Below are positions 48,042 through 60,210 of a stretch of DNA of 64,000 nt, one piece after another (the stretch's first letter is position 1; each line of letters begins with the position of its first letter). A program made the position numbers and the translations under genes. Below the pieces are notes generated by a model. It saw only the letters and a program-made list of their open reading frames with translations, searched no databases and was not told the DNA's origin. The stretch covers positions 1,114,330-1,178,329 of the forward strand of contig JACAXG010000075.1 of NCBI GenBank assembly GCA_018881555.1, in the 5' to 3' direction. Source of the stretch: Amblyornis subalaris (taxonomy: Eukaryota > Chordata > Aves > Passeriformes > Ptilonorhynchidae).

Positions 48042-48403
48042 TTTTCCTTTTTAACATTAAGAAACTTTGAAACACCTGCAGTGGGAAACAAAAGGTTAAT
48101 TAAAAAGAACCCCAGTCTTTGCACTAAACTGATTGCTGGGACTCCTGCCAGCCTGGGAAGGTTAAAGAGCTCAAGCATGCGTGGGCTGCGGGGGGAATGG
48201 CTAAAATTTACAGCCAGCTCCCTGGAAAGTCACAGTTCAGCTGTTCTCCCGGAGCAGGTGCTCATGGGAGCGGGCCTGTCCCTTTCAAAGCGTGAAGATT
48301 GATGAAGCCTTCGCTCTCACCAACTGTAAATATACAACCAGCCTTGTCAGAGCAGGTTTGTAACATCACTTGCTGACAGCGAGAAATTTTTTTTAACCTC
48401 CTA

Positions 48404-48422
48404 AACACACACACACACACAC
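48404..48422. repeat. (CA)n microsatellite, about 9 copies
   Basis: An uninterrupted CA run, with additional CACACGC and CACACACAAA remnants within the next 35 bp. Likely variable in length. Confidence 0.9.
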
Positions 48423-51400
48423 GCCTACCCCACACAGGCTCACACGCACACACAAAAGTGCTAAAAAATAGGATTTTCCCAGGAAACAGAGAAAAGCCAA
48501 TAAATAAAATGGTGAGAAAGGCATTTATGTTTTCCCTGCCCGGAGAGGCAATAGAAGGAGGACATATGTGGGGTGAGCTCATCCTGTCCTTCAGAAAACA
48601 GGCAACATCTTCCTTGGGCTGCACGGTTTATGGCCAAGTCCTGTGAGGCAGCTCCAGTACTTCTGGAGAGCTGAAATCTGGAGCTGTGCACTGCCAGCCA
48701 CCCCTCCATGGAGATGGAGGATGAGAAATCATAGAGGTGACACAGCTAAAATCACCATTTCACTCTGCCCTACTGCCTGTGGCTGAGGATTTGTGATGGG
48801 GTACAGAGAGGAATTACTTATTCCTTACAGATAGGAATTATTCTTCACTGATAGAAATGATTTATTCTTACCCTTGCTAAAGTTCTGCACACTTGTGTAT
48901 AGATTGGTATTTTCACAGAGGGCAGTCCCACACAGAGAGAACACAGGCTGCCCATGGGGGTGAGCCAGCCACAGGGAAGGGGTCAAACAGCTCAGCAAAG
49001 CCAAGGGATGGCTTTGAGACCTGGGGTCTGAGCCGTGGGATGTCCCTTTCTGCTCTTCACAGCACGTGTATAATCCAAACTCTCCTCTCCTGTGATTAGT
49101 GGCTTCATTCCTGGAAGGCACCATGGCAGAGGTGAGTCCTCAGAGAGCGCGTTCACCCGGAGAAGATTGTCCTTCCTGATCAGCTTGGGATGGGTGCTCT
49201 GTGCCTGGATAATTGGGTGAAGGGCTGGACAGCACCCTGCAGGCACAGCTGCCTCCCAGGACTGAGGGGAGACGGGATGTGAGAGGGAGCAATCCACAGA
49301 CAGACAGAGCAGCAGGACAGAGGCGGCTGCTTCTCCACAGAGGAAATTATTTCCACTAATAACTTGGAAGAGTTGCAGACGAATCCAGCAGGACAAAATT
49401 GTACTGGGAAGGCCTCCCCAAAGCCTCTGGAAGGCAGACAGACTCGAATTCACTCCTGACTTCAGTGACTGAAATCCTTGGATGATTGGAAGCAAAATTA
49501 ATATTCCAGTATGAGTTTCTTTACTGTCCCACCCCAGGATCCATTTTTAGCATTCAGTCAGTTTAACTAAAACACTTCCTCAGCATCCTTTACTCAATTC
49601 TTTCCCAAGGAAATTCCTTCTGCGCTATCATTTCTCTGAGGCAAAATTTCAGGGTAGTAGAAAATCATTAGCCTAATTTCCTAAATTTCTCCGGTTTGAT
49701 GTTTCCATTGCAGTGTGGAGGGATTAAATTGGTGATTTTAGGAGACATCAATATGTTCCAACCATCCCAAAATTTCACCATGGAAAACAATCAGGTTTTG
49801 CTTGGTGGAGTTTTGGGGTTTGTTTTTGCTCCACTGCTTCTGTTTTGCTACTGTGTTGTGCTTATTTTTAATAGATTAGTAGAGACTTAGTAAAGACTGC
49901 CGTGCCCCTGTAGGCAAAAACTGGCCTTGGATAATTTCCTGAAATTCTCCAAAAGCCCTTTGGTGGTCTCAGTCTACAAGAGGAAGAAATTCCTACACAT
50001 CCAACAAAGCTCCAACGTTCCTCACTCGCACACAGACTTGCCCAGCATAAAATTCCTTTGCTTTTCCTCCAAGACCCTCACAGGACGAACACACCTAGGC
50101 CAAAACCACGCGGCCGAGTGTTTGCAAACCNTCACACTGTCCCTTTTGCCTTGCCTCCTCTCCTCTCTTGACCGACGTGGCTGCCGGAATTGCCAGCGCA
50201 GTGTGACGGGGACCGGCGCTGCCAGCTCGGCCGTGTTTACCCGGCGCCGCTCACGCCGGGGTTCCCTCCCCGGCACNTGCTAATGGAGAGGAACAGGGAA
50301 AGGTTCTTCCCTCCTTGCAGCAGCANAAATACAACAGCCCTGATGGATAGGCCAGCCACTGGGAATGTTTCCAGAAGCTGTAAGGAGGAAGAGAAGTAAT
50401 TTATTGCAAGTGCTAAAGATACATCATCTACCTGTGAATACAGGTGACCATCACTTGCGCGAGCGGCTGGCGCTGTCCTTGGGGGGAAAAGACCTCGAAG
50501 GTCCCTTTCTGCCACAGTGAGCAGCAAAGTCCTCCCGAGTTCCAGGCGCTGATGTGTGCGTGCCTCACGCTCCCTGGCAGAGCTGAACAGCCTGAAACAC
50601 GATTACAGTTTCTCAGTAAAATTACATTCNGGTCTTCCCTGAGATCCAAAATGGTTACAGCAATTTTTCCATCAGCTTCGTTATTACCCTTCAGACGGTG
50701 TTGGCACTCACCTCCAGTTTTATTTTGCTTATCCCTTCATTAAACTCTGCCTGCTGATGTTTCAAATCTGTGGTTATTTACCTGTTTCTGCCCCACCTCT
50801 CCTTGTCTCCCTTGCCATGGGATTCTCCCTGTCCCTGCAGAGGGGGGCAGTCAGGGGAGGGGGGCACACCCCCCCTTTCACACATGTCTAAAACCCCCCA
50901 TACCATCAGGGCTGCTCCACAGGGGCCCTGCTCTTCTTCACACCTCTGAGATCGAGCTGTCATTACCTGCTCCAGCCTGGACCTGGCTGCCCCAGTGTCA
51001 GAGCTTCTCCGACTTCCCAAGGGGTTTTCAGCCAAGCCACATTCCCAGGTCCTGTCTCAGGGGCCTAAATTAATCAGGCTTTTTTTAAGCCCTATTAAGG
51101 GCTGCTCCAATTTTCATCCACTGAGGATCAGACCAAACACAAGTTGCTGTCTTTTGCTCACTTGTGCCAAGATGTTACAAAGAGAATGGCCAAGGCATCA
51201 TTTCCCATCTCCCCACCCTGTAACTCACTGTTCGGAACTGGTACAGGGAAGAGNAGGAAAATGCACCCAAATCACTGCTCAGCTCCTGTTCTCCCAGCCT
51301 GCCCATCCCACTCAGTGGAACACATGGCATTAAAACTTCTGCAGCCGAGAGGATCTGATTATTTTTATGGAAATTTTCTCCAAGTTCAGAAGTGGATCAA

Positions 51401-52129
51401 TGACAATTTCTTGAGCTGGCTCCATTTTGAGAACCAGAATTGACTTTCGGAGAAGCTGCTTGATTTCCCAGCTTCCCCCCACCAGAAAAGAGATTATTGC
51501 ATGGGCTTGTGATGTAATTCAGCTCCAAATAGGGCCTGGGCCTATTAGACCCCAATATAAAACTCACCCAGGCTCNGAGGAAAAGAGCAGAGCTCCCTGC
51601 TATCCCCCTCCTTGGCACACCTCAGGCCAGGCAGAGATGGGAGTGAATCCACTTGCTAATATTCAATACACCACACAGATATAAATGGCAGCTCAGGACG
51701 TAGCACAGGAGAGACTCATTTTGGGCAATTTAGTTCAACTATTCCTTTTCCGAGTTCCCCAGTTTGCCCTATTTCTATTACCCAACCCTGCCACTTCTTT
51801 GCTTTTATCTTGTCTTGCTGTCTGCCCATCTCTCTCCTCATTCTCCTTTCCTTTTCCATTTGAAAATGCTTTTCTTCTACTTCAAAGGTCTTTTACTTGG
51901 GTGCAAATCTCTCTGTTTGCCTCTCACCCATCACCTGCTGGGTCTCTGCATCTTGTTGGGACCACATGGGCAGCAACTCACCAACTTTTTGGCACTGACC
52001 CCCTCCCCAGCAGGGCCAAGTGACTGTCACAAANACAGCCCCTTTACTCTTGCACTTAACGTCTTAAAATCACCTTGGGGTCACCAGAGGTAGCAAAGAT
52101 TCAGGCTCTTAATGGAAATTCCCGGCTCC

Positions 52130-52370
52130 AGGTTAGCACAGCGCAGGCCTTTCTGTAAAGAGGCTTTTAATTTAGCTCTAATAGGGAGGTTATTGTATGT
52201 TAAATAAATACTAATTGATTATTTAATATATATGCGTTGAGGGTTAACTGCTATGTAATGAGCTGCTCTCCATTAGCGGGGCCNCTAAACGTCAATTAAT
52301 AGGGGGTTTACAATCAATTGGTACTTCACGTGCCCTAACTTCCCTGTTTAGACTTAATGGGTCAGCCTTT
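52130..52370. promoter_or_regulatory. homeodomain-rich candidate enhancer
   Basis: Very dense homeodomain cores: TTTTAATTTAG, CTCTAATAGG, a palindromic TAATTGATTA (52212-52221), ATTTAATATATATGCG, GTAATGAG, CCATTAGCGG, GTCAATTAATAGG and ATCAATTGG. TAATTGATTA is TAAT-N2-ATTA, the P2-type cooperative dimer site described for paired-class homeodomains. There is no repeat or open frame. It is the most convincing homeobox-target block in the window, but binding is inferred. Confidence 0.45.
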
Positions 52371-53799
52371 CCAAAGCGGCCAACGCCAATAGTTCCTTCT
52401 GAAAATTAAAAAAATATTTGTCAGAAGATTTACAACAGGGTGGAAAGTTATGAATCCATTAAAAGCTCAGCAAATCAGCTCTGCAGAACTGGACACAGCA
52501 GGGTCAGTCTGCAAGAGAGATGCACATAGCAGAAACCTCTGGAAATGGGAGAGGGGAGCCACATTCCTGAACTTCCGTGGGACTTGGACTTTTTTTTCTA
52601 TAGAGAATTTCCCAGAAAATGCTCTGCACATGGCACGAGCTGGGCTTGGCCNCTGTGTGATCCTGGCTTTGCTGTCCAGTTGCCCTTAGATCCACACTAG
52701 AAATGGGATGTGCAGTCCCCCATTTGGAAACAACCGCAAGATAAACATGAGGGACAAGATTTTCAAGGATGACCAGGGGATTTAGACAAGCAGCTTCCAT
52801 TTATTTTAATAAGCAGCGTCTCTAAATGTCCCAGCTGCCTTTTAAAACATCTCGTGGCAAAGACTTTATTCCCTTTGCCTCTCCTTGCCAAACACACACA
52901 GATAAATCATGTGCGAGTTGTTTGTGGTGTACACCAGGGAGAAAAGAGGGAAGTTTCTAATGAAAAGAGTGATCATAATGCATTTTCAACCATTATCTAA
53001 CACTATTTCGTATTTAATTTCCTTACTGGCAGCTCCCACATGGTTTCACGATGTGGCAGAGTTTAGCTTAGCTTGCCAAAAATTCGGGCTGGAAGAGAAC
53101 ACACATAGAAGGACATTAGACATAGAAATCTCGGTTCCCACCTGANAGCATCTTTCTCAGGTTTGCTCTCTCATACCCAGCTAAACCCTGCACCCCAGCA
53201 GGGTGATAAATGCTCCCTGTAAGCATTACTGTATTCCTAATCAGCAGGGCTGGGGCAGCACTAAGACAATGGGGCTCGAACAGTGCTCAGGCAGGATTAT
53301 GATGCAGATAATAAAGANTGGAAAAAGAACAAAGAGGAGCATGTGGCCAGCTCGGGGTTTGAAGTCTACAGGCTGATTTATGTCATCTGAGGATCTGGCC
53401 CAGTTAGATCTAATTTTAGCATCCTTGACAAATTCCCTTTAACGGCAAAGTGTCAAAAGGGAATCTTTTCTCCNCCCCTCATCCCTCCGTCTCCATGAGC
53501 TGCTCCCTGTGACAACACCGTTCTCCAGCAGTAATTGGCAGTATCATTCTATTATCACTTATTCCTAAGGCCTGAGGATTTCATTCCTTGCAATTTTCCT
53601 GTTGTAGCTGAAGACGTGTGCATGTTCGTGCATTTATTCCCTGAGTGTGTCTGAGGGTGGAGACAGGACTTGAACCCGAAAGGGCCATTGTCTTATGAAA
53701 AATCCTAAGGAAGCAAACGAGCTGATCACTGGTGACACGTGGCTGTGAGTTGCAGGAGGAGGTACCTCTGGTGTNTCCAGCAAAACAGTGGCAATTCTC
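52371..53799. other. unassigned non-coding sequence
   Basis: No gene or transposon was recognised. The segment at about 53330-53640 is repeat-free and mixed in composition. Open frames are below 100 codons. Confidence 0.4.
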
Positions 53800-54320
53800 C
53801 TTATAAGCATTTTAAATGGATGATGATCCTAATGAACTTAATAGCATCACTATCCAAGGACAGCATCAACTCACTGCCAGCCTGCATTCTGCAGAAATAG
53901 CTTCTCTTTAAACACTGCGCCCCTGCTTTGAGCAGTAATGGTTTTTAAAAGTGTCTTAGCACACAAAGGCAAAATCTTTTTTGAAACAGGGTGGAATTGG
54001 TTGGTGATTATCACTGAAAAGCTGGCAGCCACCAGCTAACCTTCTAACAATGAAATATGGGAATTTACCTTCATGCTTCAGTGCTTGCTATTCAGCTGTC
54101 TACCAGGGTCTAAATCAATGATTCTACACCCTCCACTCAAGGTTTCTCTTTCAAATGCTGCAGATATGACCTTAAGTTCATCATCTAAACAATGCAGTTC
54201 ACGTTTAATTTCATTAATCTAAGATCTTCCATAAAATTGCAATATGGCACCATACCTTTCAAGTACCTTCATTAAAATCCATGTTATTTCTAAATCCTAT
54301 GCATATCTATGAGGTCATAC
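53800..54320. promoter_or_regulatory. AT-rich candidate conserved element
   Basis: A repeat-free AT-rich segment with CTAATGAACTTAATAGC, GTTTAATTTCATTAATC and TTCATTAAAATCC motifs. It ends before an A11 run at 54393-54403. No open frame of note. Weak call based on composition. Confidence 0.25.
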
Positions 54321-57314
54321 GGTGTTTTATTAAAATGGATTTTTGAAAGGCTCAGCTCTTTTATCACCAATTGTCATAAGGTAGTTTACAATAAAAAAAA
54401 AAATTTAGANAACCTAAATCCTTTCCAATCTCTTAGGCAATGACCAGATTTGAACATTTCTGCAAATTACCTCCTTTCTTAATTTTTTAGCTTTTTTCCA
54501 AGGATCTTACATTTGGAAAGAGAAAAAAGACAATTATTGAATCCTCCTTNTTTGTGTATTTTCTGCTGTTTACTGTGCCTAGTGCATTACCCTTTTGAAA
54601 TGTGCCAACTCATTGAGATCCAGTGGATATTATTCCAAGATTTGCCCCAGTTGTCTACATGGCATCACGTTCTCAAACTGTGTGTTGGATTTTTTGGTTA
54701 TTCTTGGAATAATACGTTGGCACAGGTTTATTTTTCTGCTGCGTCCCTTTCCCTATTCCTTGTCTACTTNATACGTTGTTTGGTTTGGGGACAACTCTTT
54801 GGAAGGCCAGTTGGAGCAGGGAGCTCATGACAGCAGCTGCCAAGAGCACAAAAGGCAGATCCCACCCCCCAGAGCTCCATCTCTCCACACTTCCAGATCA
54901 GAAGATATTCAAAGGAAAGAATTTTCCTCTGCATTTTGTGCTCACAGCAAGCAAATGAAATTTGTGCAGTGAAGTTCTTGCATAATTCAGGCTTATGCAC
55001 ATACTAGTGGCACTAATGCAAAATAAATGGATTAATCCTCTCCCTAATAAGTGCCCTGAGCCGTGCCTCTGGTGCCTGATCCTGCACCCTGGAGCCTCCT
55101 CCAGGCCACTCGCTCCTGACAGGATCATTTTCAGGATCAGNGAACGAATTCATCTTGCTGATATCTGAGCTTACCTGAGCTGTGCTTGACTCAGGATGTT
55201 GTCAGGCCCCCCCTGCTGCTTTAATAAGCAACATCACAGCAGGGAACGAGGGAGGGCTGAGCCCGTGGGAAGCCTCTCGGGGGTGGACACATTCCCCCAG
55301 CCTTGCGCAGGAGCTGCCAATTCCACCTCTTCTCATCACTTGCTTTACTCCCTCCCTGCAAGGAAAAGCAAAACAAAGTGCCACCATTTATTGCAAAGCC
55401 ACCAANATCCGCTTCCATAAGAAACCAGAGGAGCAAGTTCCTTAAAACAAGGATGGTTTATGTGTCTCCCTGCGAACTGGGGAGGAAAAACAACAGAAAA
55501 GACAGAGTAAAAATCCCCTGGAGTATTGTAGGGTCTTGGGAACACCTGCCTTGCTTCGGAGGGATACAAGCACGTGGGGAGGCAGCTGTGGGGGTGCAGA
55601 GGTACCCAAATGCTGCTGTGAAACCTTTCATAACTCNAACTTTGAATTCAGTCCCTACCTACACATCGAGGTGAGCCAGCAAAGTGGTCCAGCCTTCCCA
55701 CCCTCCACCTGGAGCATCCCTGGCTCAATGGGAACAGCTCAGGGATACAGCAACAGTCCCAACCTCCCATGTTTTTCCCAGGCTTCACCACACTTCTGGT
55801 TTCCATCAGTAAATTCAGCCTACCCATGCCACTTGAAAACTTCTCTGTGCTTCTGGGCTCAGTTTAGACCTCAAATATTAAATAATTGCAAGAGAGGCTG
55901 AGTTGGAGCAGCCATTGCTCCCTCCTTAATTAAACTTGCCACTTAAACCTGAGTTCAGAACCCTCTCTATTGATCTCTTCTGGAAAAAATCCACCCCTTA
56001 CATTAAGGCCAAACAAAAATAGATCCCTGGCAGAATCTAACGCAAACATTCGAGCACTGAGATTTTTCACAGACGTAGAGAGGACGCAAATGCCAACATC
56101 TGTGTCCAAAGAAAGATAATGTTCCAAGATGTTCTCATCTCTTGAGCAGAATATGAAGCGCCCTGAAGAGGCAAAGCTGTCCCGTGGCCCTGCTCTCACC
56201 CCTGCACTGTTTCACTGAGGTTCCAGCAAGAGACACTAAGATGCTGCTATTGAGGTNCCATTTGGGACAAACNTTCCCCAGTTCATATTGCTCGCTGACC
56301 TCGACCTGATAGCAAAACCAGCCAGACAGAAACGCTCCAACACAGTTTGGAGTATGAGAAAGCAGGCACTGTTTGTTGCAGCACTCAGAGAATCCTTCCT
56401 CTGACCGAGTGCCCCGAGTGTCAGGGAACAGAGTTTTTATCATACCTGCTGATTACATATTCATGAGCTATCCCCGCTTCCTGATGCATATGTATTCCTC
56501 TATTTTACATAGCCACGCCCCTNATGAGAAGTCCTAACATGGTTCTTTGGGGTCTGTCTTCAACACCCAGTGTCCTTTTTAGGTGCTGTTCCTCAGCCCC
56601 TGCTGTCCAGTAAGCACAATGCCACTGCTGTGCGTAACTCCTGCTTTGGCAGAGCTGAGCTGGCACCCTGCTTGCGTTTTGCATGACTCCTGTTTGCCTC
56701 AGTTACAGCCTTTATCAGCTTCTCCAAGGCTGTGCTGTTCCCCCGTCCTTATCAGAGTCAAACGCTGTTCTGTTCTCCCGTCCTTATCACTCCCACGAAG
56801 CCATCCCCCGGCTGCAGCGCCACGCTCACGGTGTAACATTACTCTGAAGAAGCAATTACAGCGAGCAGAGCAAGGAACTAAAGACAGGTCACCTAAATGA
56901 ACTGAGGGAAAAGTACATGAGAAAACAAGAAAATGTCTTCATCACTTTTCAGGCTTCAAATTGGAAAAACAGGGATCAATACAGCAGAACTTCATTTAAT
57001 GGTGTGAAAAACAATCCACCCCGAGACAGGCAGGAATCACTTATTGCAAAACAAACAGGCCAATTAGGGCCGGGCAGGGCGCAGTGGGACGCCAGCACCG
57101 GGGCCATTCCTCCAGCCTCGGCTGCCTGAGACGTGGNCACAAGGATGGGGACACCAGTGAGGGCTGCTCCGAGGCCACAAAGCAAAATACCCCCCAAAAC
57201 GGGCTGCATTCTGCTGATTGTCCTCCCCTCATTTTTACATCCGTGGTATTTCCCGTTCAGTTTAGTGATGGCAGCACTGCCTGATGGAAACACCAACACC
57301 TGGGCTGGGAGATG
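54321..57314. other. unassigned non-coding sequence
   Basis: No gene was recognised. Short frames (up to 142 codons) on both strands show no domain. Part of the 57130-57314 segment may be an unrecognised extension of the adjacent CR1 copy. Confidence 0.4.
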
Positions 57315-57505
57315 GGGACACAACCCCCACAGGGAAGAATTTCTTCCTAATATCCAATCTAAACCCTTTTGTCGGTGTGAAGCCATTGCCCCTTGTCCTG
57401 TCACTCCATCCCTTGTAAATATTCCCTCTCCGTCTTTTTGTCGGCTCCTTGAGGTACCAAAAAGTCACAATTAGGGTCACCCTGAAGCCTTCATGGCCTT
57501 AAAAC
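57315..57505 (-). mobile_element. CR1 LINE fragment (ORF2 C-terminus)
   Basis: The minus strand encodes VTFWYLKEPTKRRRGNIYKG followed by SDRTRGNG and GFRLDIRKKFF, which match the typical C-terminal end of the CR1 reverse-transcriptase protein. On the plus strand, AAGAATTTCTTCCTAATATCC, CCCCTTGTCCTGTCACT and TAGGGTCACCCTGAAGCCTTC are diagnostic phrases. The copy lacks its 3' tail and most of its 5' part, and is inactive. Its frame is better preserved than that of the copy at 31300. Confidence 0.88.
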
Positions 57506-57949
57506 TTCTGGTATCAGTCAACTCCTTCTGCTGAGTGACTTGGAAAGTTTTTCCTCACCTCTAGAGAAGCAGCAGCTCTCCTCCCCAGCACGGAGAACAC
57601 AGACATCTGCCACACGAGGAGTTTATTTCTTTCCCTGTCATTGCCACTGCCAGGTCCTGTAGCAGATTAAACAGATTAATAGAAGTGATGGAGAGGGAAT
57701 ATAAAACCCGCCAGCCTTCGCTGTGGGCCANGTGGAATGGGGAGAGGGAGGCTGGAGCTGACATTTGCAGAAGTAACGTTGTGTTATTAAAACAAATTTG
57801 GCATGAGGGGAAAATATGTTTGCTTTGNGTTTCATAATGGCTATGAGAGAATATTCAAAATCAAATATTTGTAAGGCAGGAAGTTAGTGGGTTTTTAGTG
57901 GTTTTTTTAGTGTTTTCTCCTCCCCTNCTCCTCCCCCTTGTCAGTCAAA
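57506..57949. other. unassigned non-coding sequence
   Basis: No gene or repeat was recognised. A GT-rich GGGTTTTTAGTGGTTTTTTTAGTG run lies at about 57891-57913. Confidence 0.4.
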
Positions 57950-58270
57950 CACCGCTGGTTTTAAAGTACATGACGATGCAGAGTGGACATCAGCTCTAAA
58001 TCTTCAAATCTAACTGTGAATTTATATTTGTCTTCAGGAAAATAATCAGCCCCCAAACATGTGGCCACAGCCTCTGGATGCATTTCCAGAAAACTGCTAC
58101 GCGCTGCAATTTTTCTCTCTTTTTTCCCCCTTCTGACGAAACATTGGTTGTATTTTCTCCTTTTATTTATTGGAGTGCTAAATGGATTATTTCAGCAATA
58201 AATCAGGCCCTTTCATTACATTTTTAAGGTGTTGTCACTGTTATGAAGTACGGTGTGCCATCAAAATTAA
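57950..58270. promoter_or_regulatory. candidate conserved element
   Basis: An AT-rich, repeat-free segment with AAATAATCAGCCC, CTTTTATTTATTGG, GCTAAATGGATTATTTC (bicoid-type GGATTA at about 58183) and GCAATAAATCAGG motifs. No open frame of note. Weak inference of regulatory role. Confidence 0.25.
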
Positions 58271-59719
58271 GCTCAGATTGCATTACCACCTATTTTATAG
58301 ATAGAGAATTACTTGATGGATTTTTTTTCCAGCAGTCTAAGCACTTTGTGTCTTTCCCTCCAAGCCCAACTGTCTCCCTAGTTTCACAGGAATTTTCCTG
58401 CACAAGTTGTGACATTCTTGTTCAGATTCTCTCACAGATGCCTTTGCATTAGGTTTTAAAGCAGAGGGATGATATTTCTTTCAGCCCAAATTATTCATGT
58501 AAAGCACATGAGGGTCAGGGGTGGGAAAGACCTGTCCGAGCCCCCCGTTACAAACCCAAAAGCAAAGCAGCCCTTCTGTGAAACCCTTCAGCTGGAAGGA
58601 GCTGCTCCNTTAGAACTACTGGAACCTGAGCATGTGTTTAAAGCTGAGTGTTAAAAATGTTGTTCTGAATTCCNTCTTTATGATATTATATTTAATGTAT
58701 AAAAGATAACTGTTGTCAGGTGTAAAGAAAGAGATCCGTAACACAGCCAATGTGCTGCTCCATGGTCACATTTTTCTGGGAAGAGGCTGAGGGGCACAGG
58801 CCAGGCCAGGCAGACAGGACTTTCGGTCACACCGGTTAAATTCAGACCACTGACCTGCAGTCCTCTTCCCCCGCTGGGTTTAAGGTGGCAGCTCAGAAAA
58901 GAGTTTCTTCTCAATTTTCAAAGCAAGGAGCTTTCCAGCATTCCTCCTCTGCGCCTTTCCTTTAAATTGACACTAACATTTTTGCCAGGAGTTTTAGAAT
59001 CCAGAATGTCCCAAAAGAAATGAATAAGGAATGTCTCACCTGCAAATTACACAACCCGCTCCAGCCTCCGCCGCGCCTGCTCCTTTCCCACCCCCCCGAT
59101 GCACACTGGGAGCAATCCAAAGAAATTAGTGACATTACCCTCTGCTAGCCTGGTGACACTTATGTTCCAATCTTCAGAAAACTGACTGCAAATCTGCAGG
59201 CACGTCTGCCTAGTGCTGCAAAAGTAATTTTAGAAAACTGGCTGCTGCGCATTATGGGCCATACTTTGTGAGCTGTGTGTGTCAGTGACCCACTGCTGCA
59301 TCCTNTGGCNGAGCNGCAGAGCACTTCATCNGTCTTCCCCTCCTGGCCACGGCACNGCCAAGATGAGAGACTGAAATTTTATATATTATTTAAACCTTCC
59401 CTTTTTTTTCCCCCCCATCTCTGCTTGTCCAATTCAGGGACGGCCACAGCCCCGCTCCTCCGCGGATCCTGTGGTCGGGGAGTTGGCTCTGAGCACCCTC
59501 TGAGCGAGGTGTTGTGGCTTTCCAGCCTGCAGGGCTGGAGCTGAACGTTGCACCTGCCAGGAAGAAGCAATAATTTCCTTTTAGTGCTCCAGAGGATGAC
59601 GTGAGCGCTCGGAGCTNGTGGGGAAGGGCCGGGCACCCTGCGGAGTTGGCCACCGAAANACCCCAACTCTTCACAACTCCAAAGTTTTCTCGTTCATTAA
59701 AGACAGAGCAGANGACCAA
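58271..59719. other. unassigned; includes a tight N cluster
   Basis: No gene was recognised. Five Ns fall within 52 bp at 59305, 59310, 59315, 59331 and 59356. A T8C7 run lies at about 59402-59416. Frames of up to 119 codons are N-interrupted and unsupported. Confidence 0.4.
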
Positions 59720-60210
59720 GCTGCTCAAGGAGTTAAATGTATTAAGCAATTTACAATTAATATAGAACTCATTCCAGAGATATCTACTAGAGAGTACAAC
59801 AGGGCAATTAACCCACTAATACACTAGGCTATTACATCGCTATGTCTCTTATTTTAGCCTGAGGTGATTTGAAACGCATTGGATTAAAGGATATTACAGG
59901 AGATAGCATGAAAAATAGCTTAATGTAATGAGCCATCCCGTGATGTCTGCTATTAAAGATGATTTGCAGTTGAAAACTACAACATACAGTAGTTCAGCCA
60001 TTTAGAAACATGAGTGTATTTAACCCTTTTCTGGCCCGTGTGTCCCTTCCTCGAATCGGTGCACGAGTTTGTCCCTCTCCCCCCCCTCACTTCAAATGCC
60101 TGTATCTGAGGATTATCAAATGCACCTTATTAAAGTACAATAGTATCTTTGGGAGATTGGTGCCTGAGGTTGATAGAAAACCAGTAATCTGCTAATAACT
60201 TTTAAAAATA
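59720..60210. promoter_or_regulatory. AT-rich candidate conserved element
   Basis: Long AT-rich, repeat-free block: GCAATTTACAATTAATATAG, GGGCAATTAACCCACTAATAC, GCATTGGATTAAAGG, GCTTAATGTAATGAGCC, GCTATTAAAGATG and, after 60100, ATCAAATGC and CTTATTAAAG. There is no N between 59713 and 60380. One of the larger candidate enhancer blocks. Function is inferred. Confidence 0.35.

Larger units (their letters stand above)
46786..52129. other. unassigned non-coding sequence
   Basis: About 5.3 kb without a recognised gene or transposon. Simple tracts at 48027-48041 (C run) and 48404-48422 (CA) are listed separately. A start codon in strong context followed by a splice-donor-like site lies at about 49120-49137. 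A small GC-rich patch with CpG lies at about 50160-50280. The longest frame (minus, 48992-49495, 167 codons) shows no recognisable domain. Confidence 0.4.

Noticed and set aside
53655..53700. GGACTTGAACCCG, similar to a tRNA T-arm or MIR segment
   Set aside because: No acceptor or D-arm partner sequence is visible on either strand and no flanking CORE-SINE sequence is evident, so a chance match is more likely.
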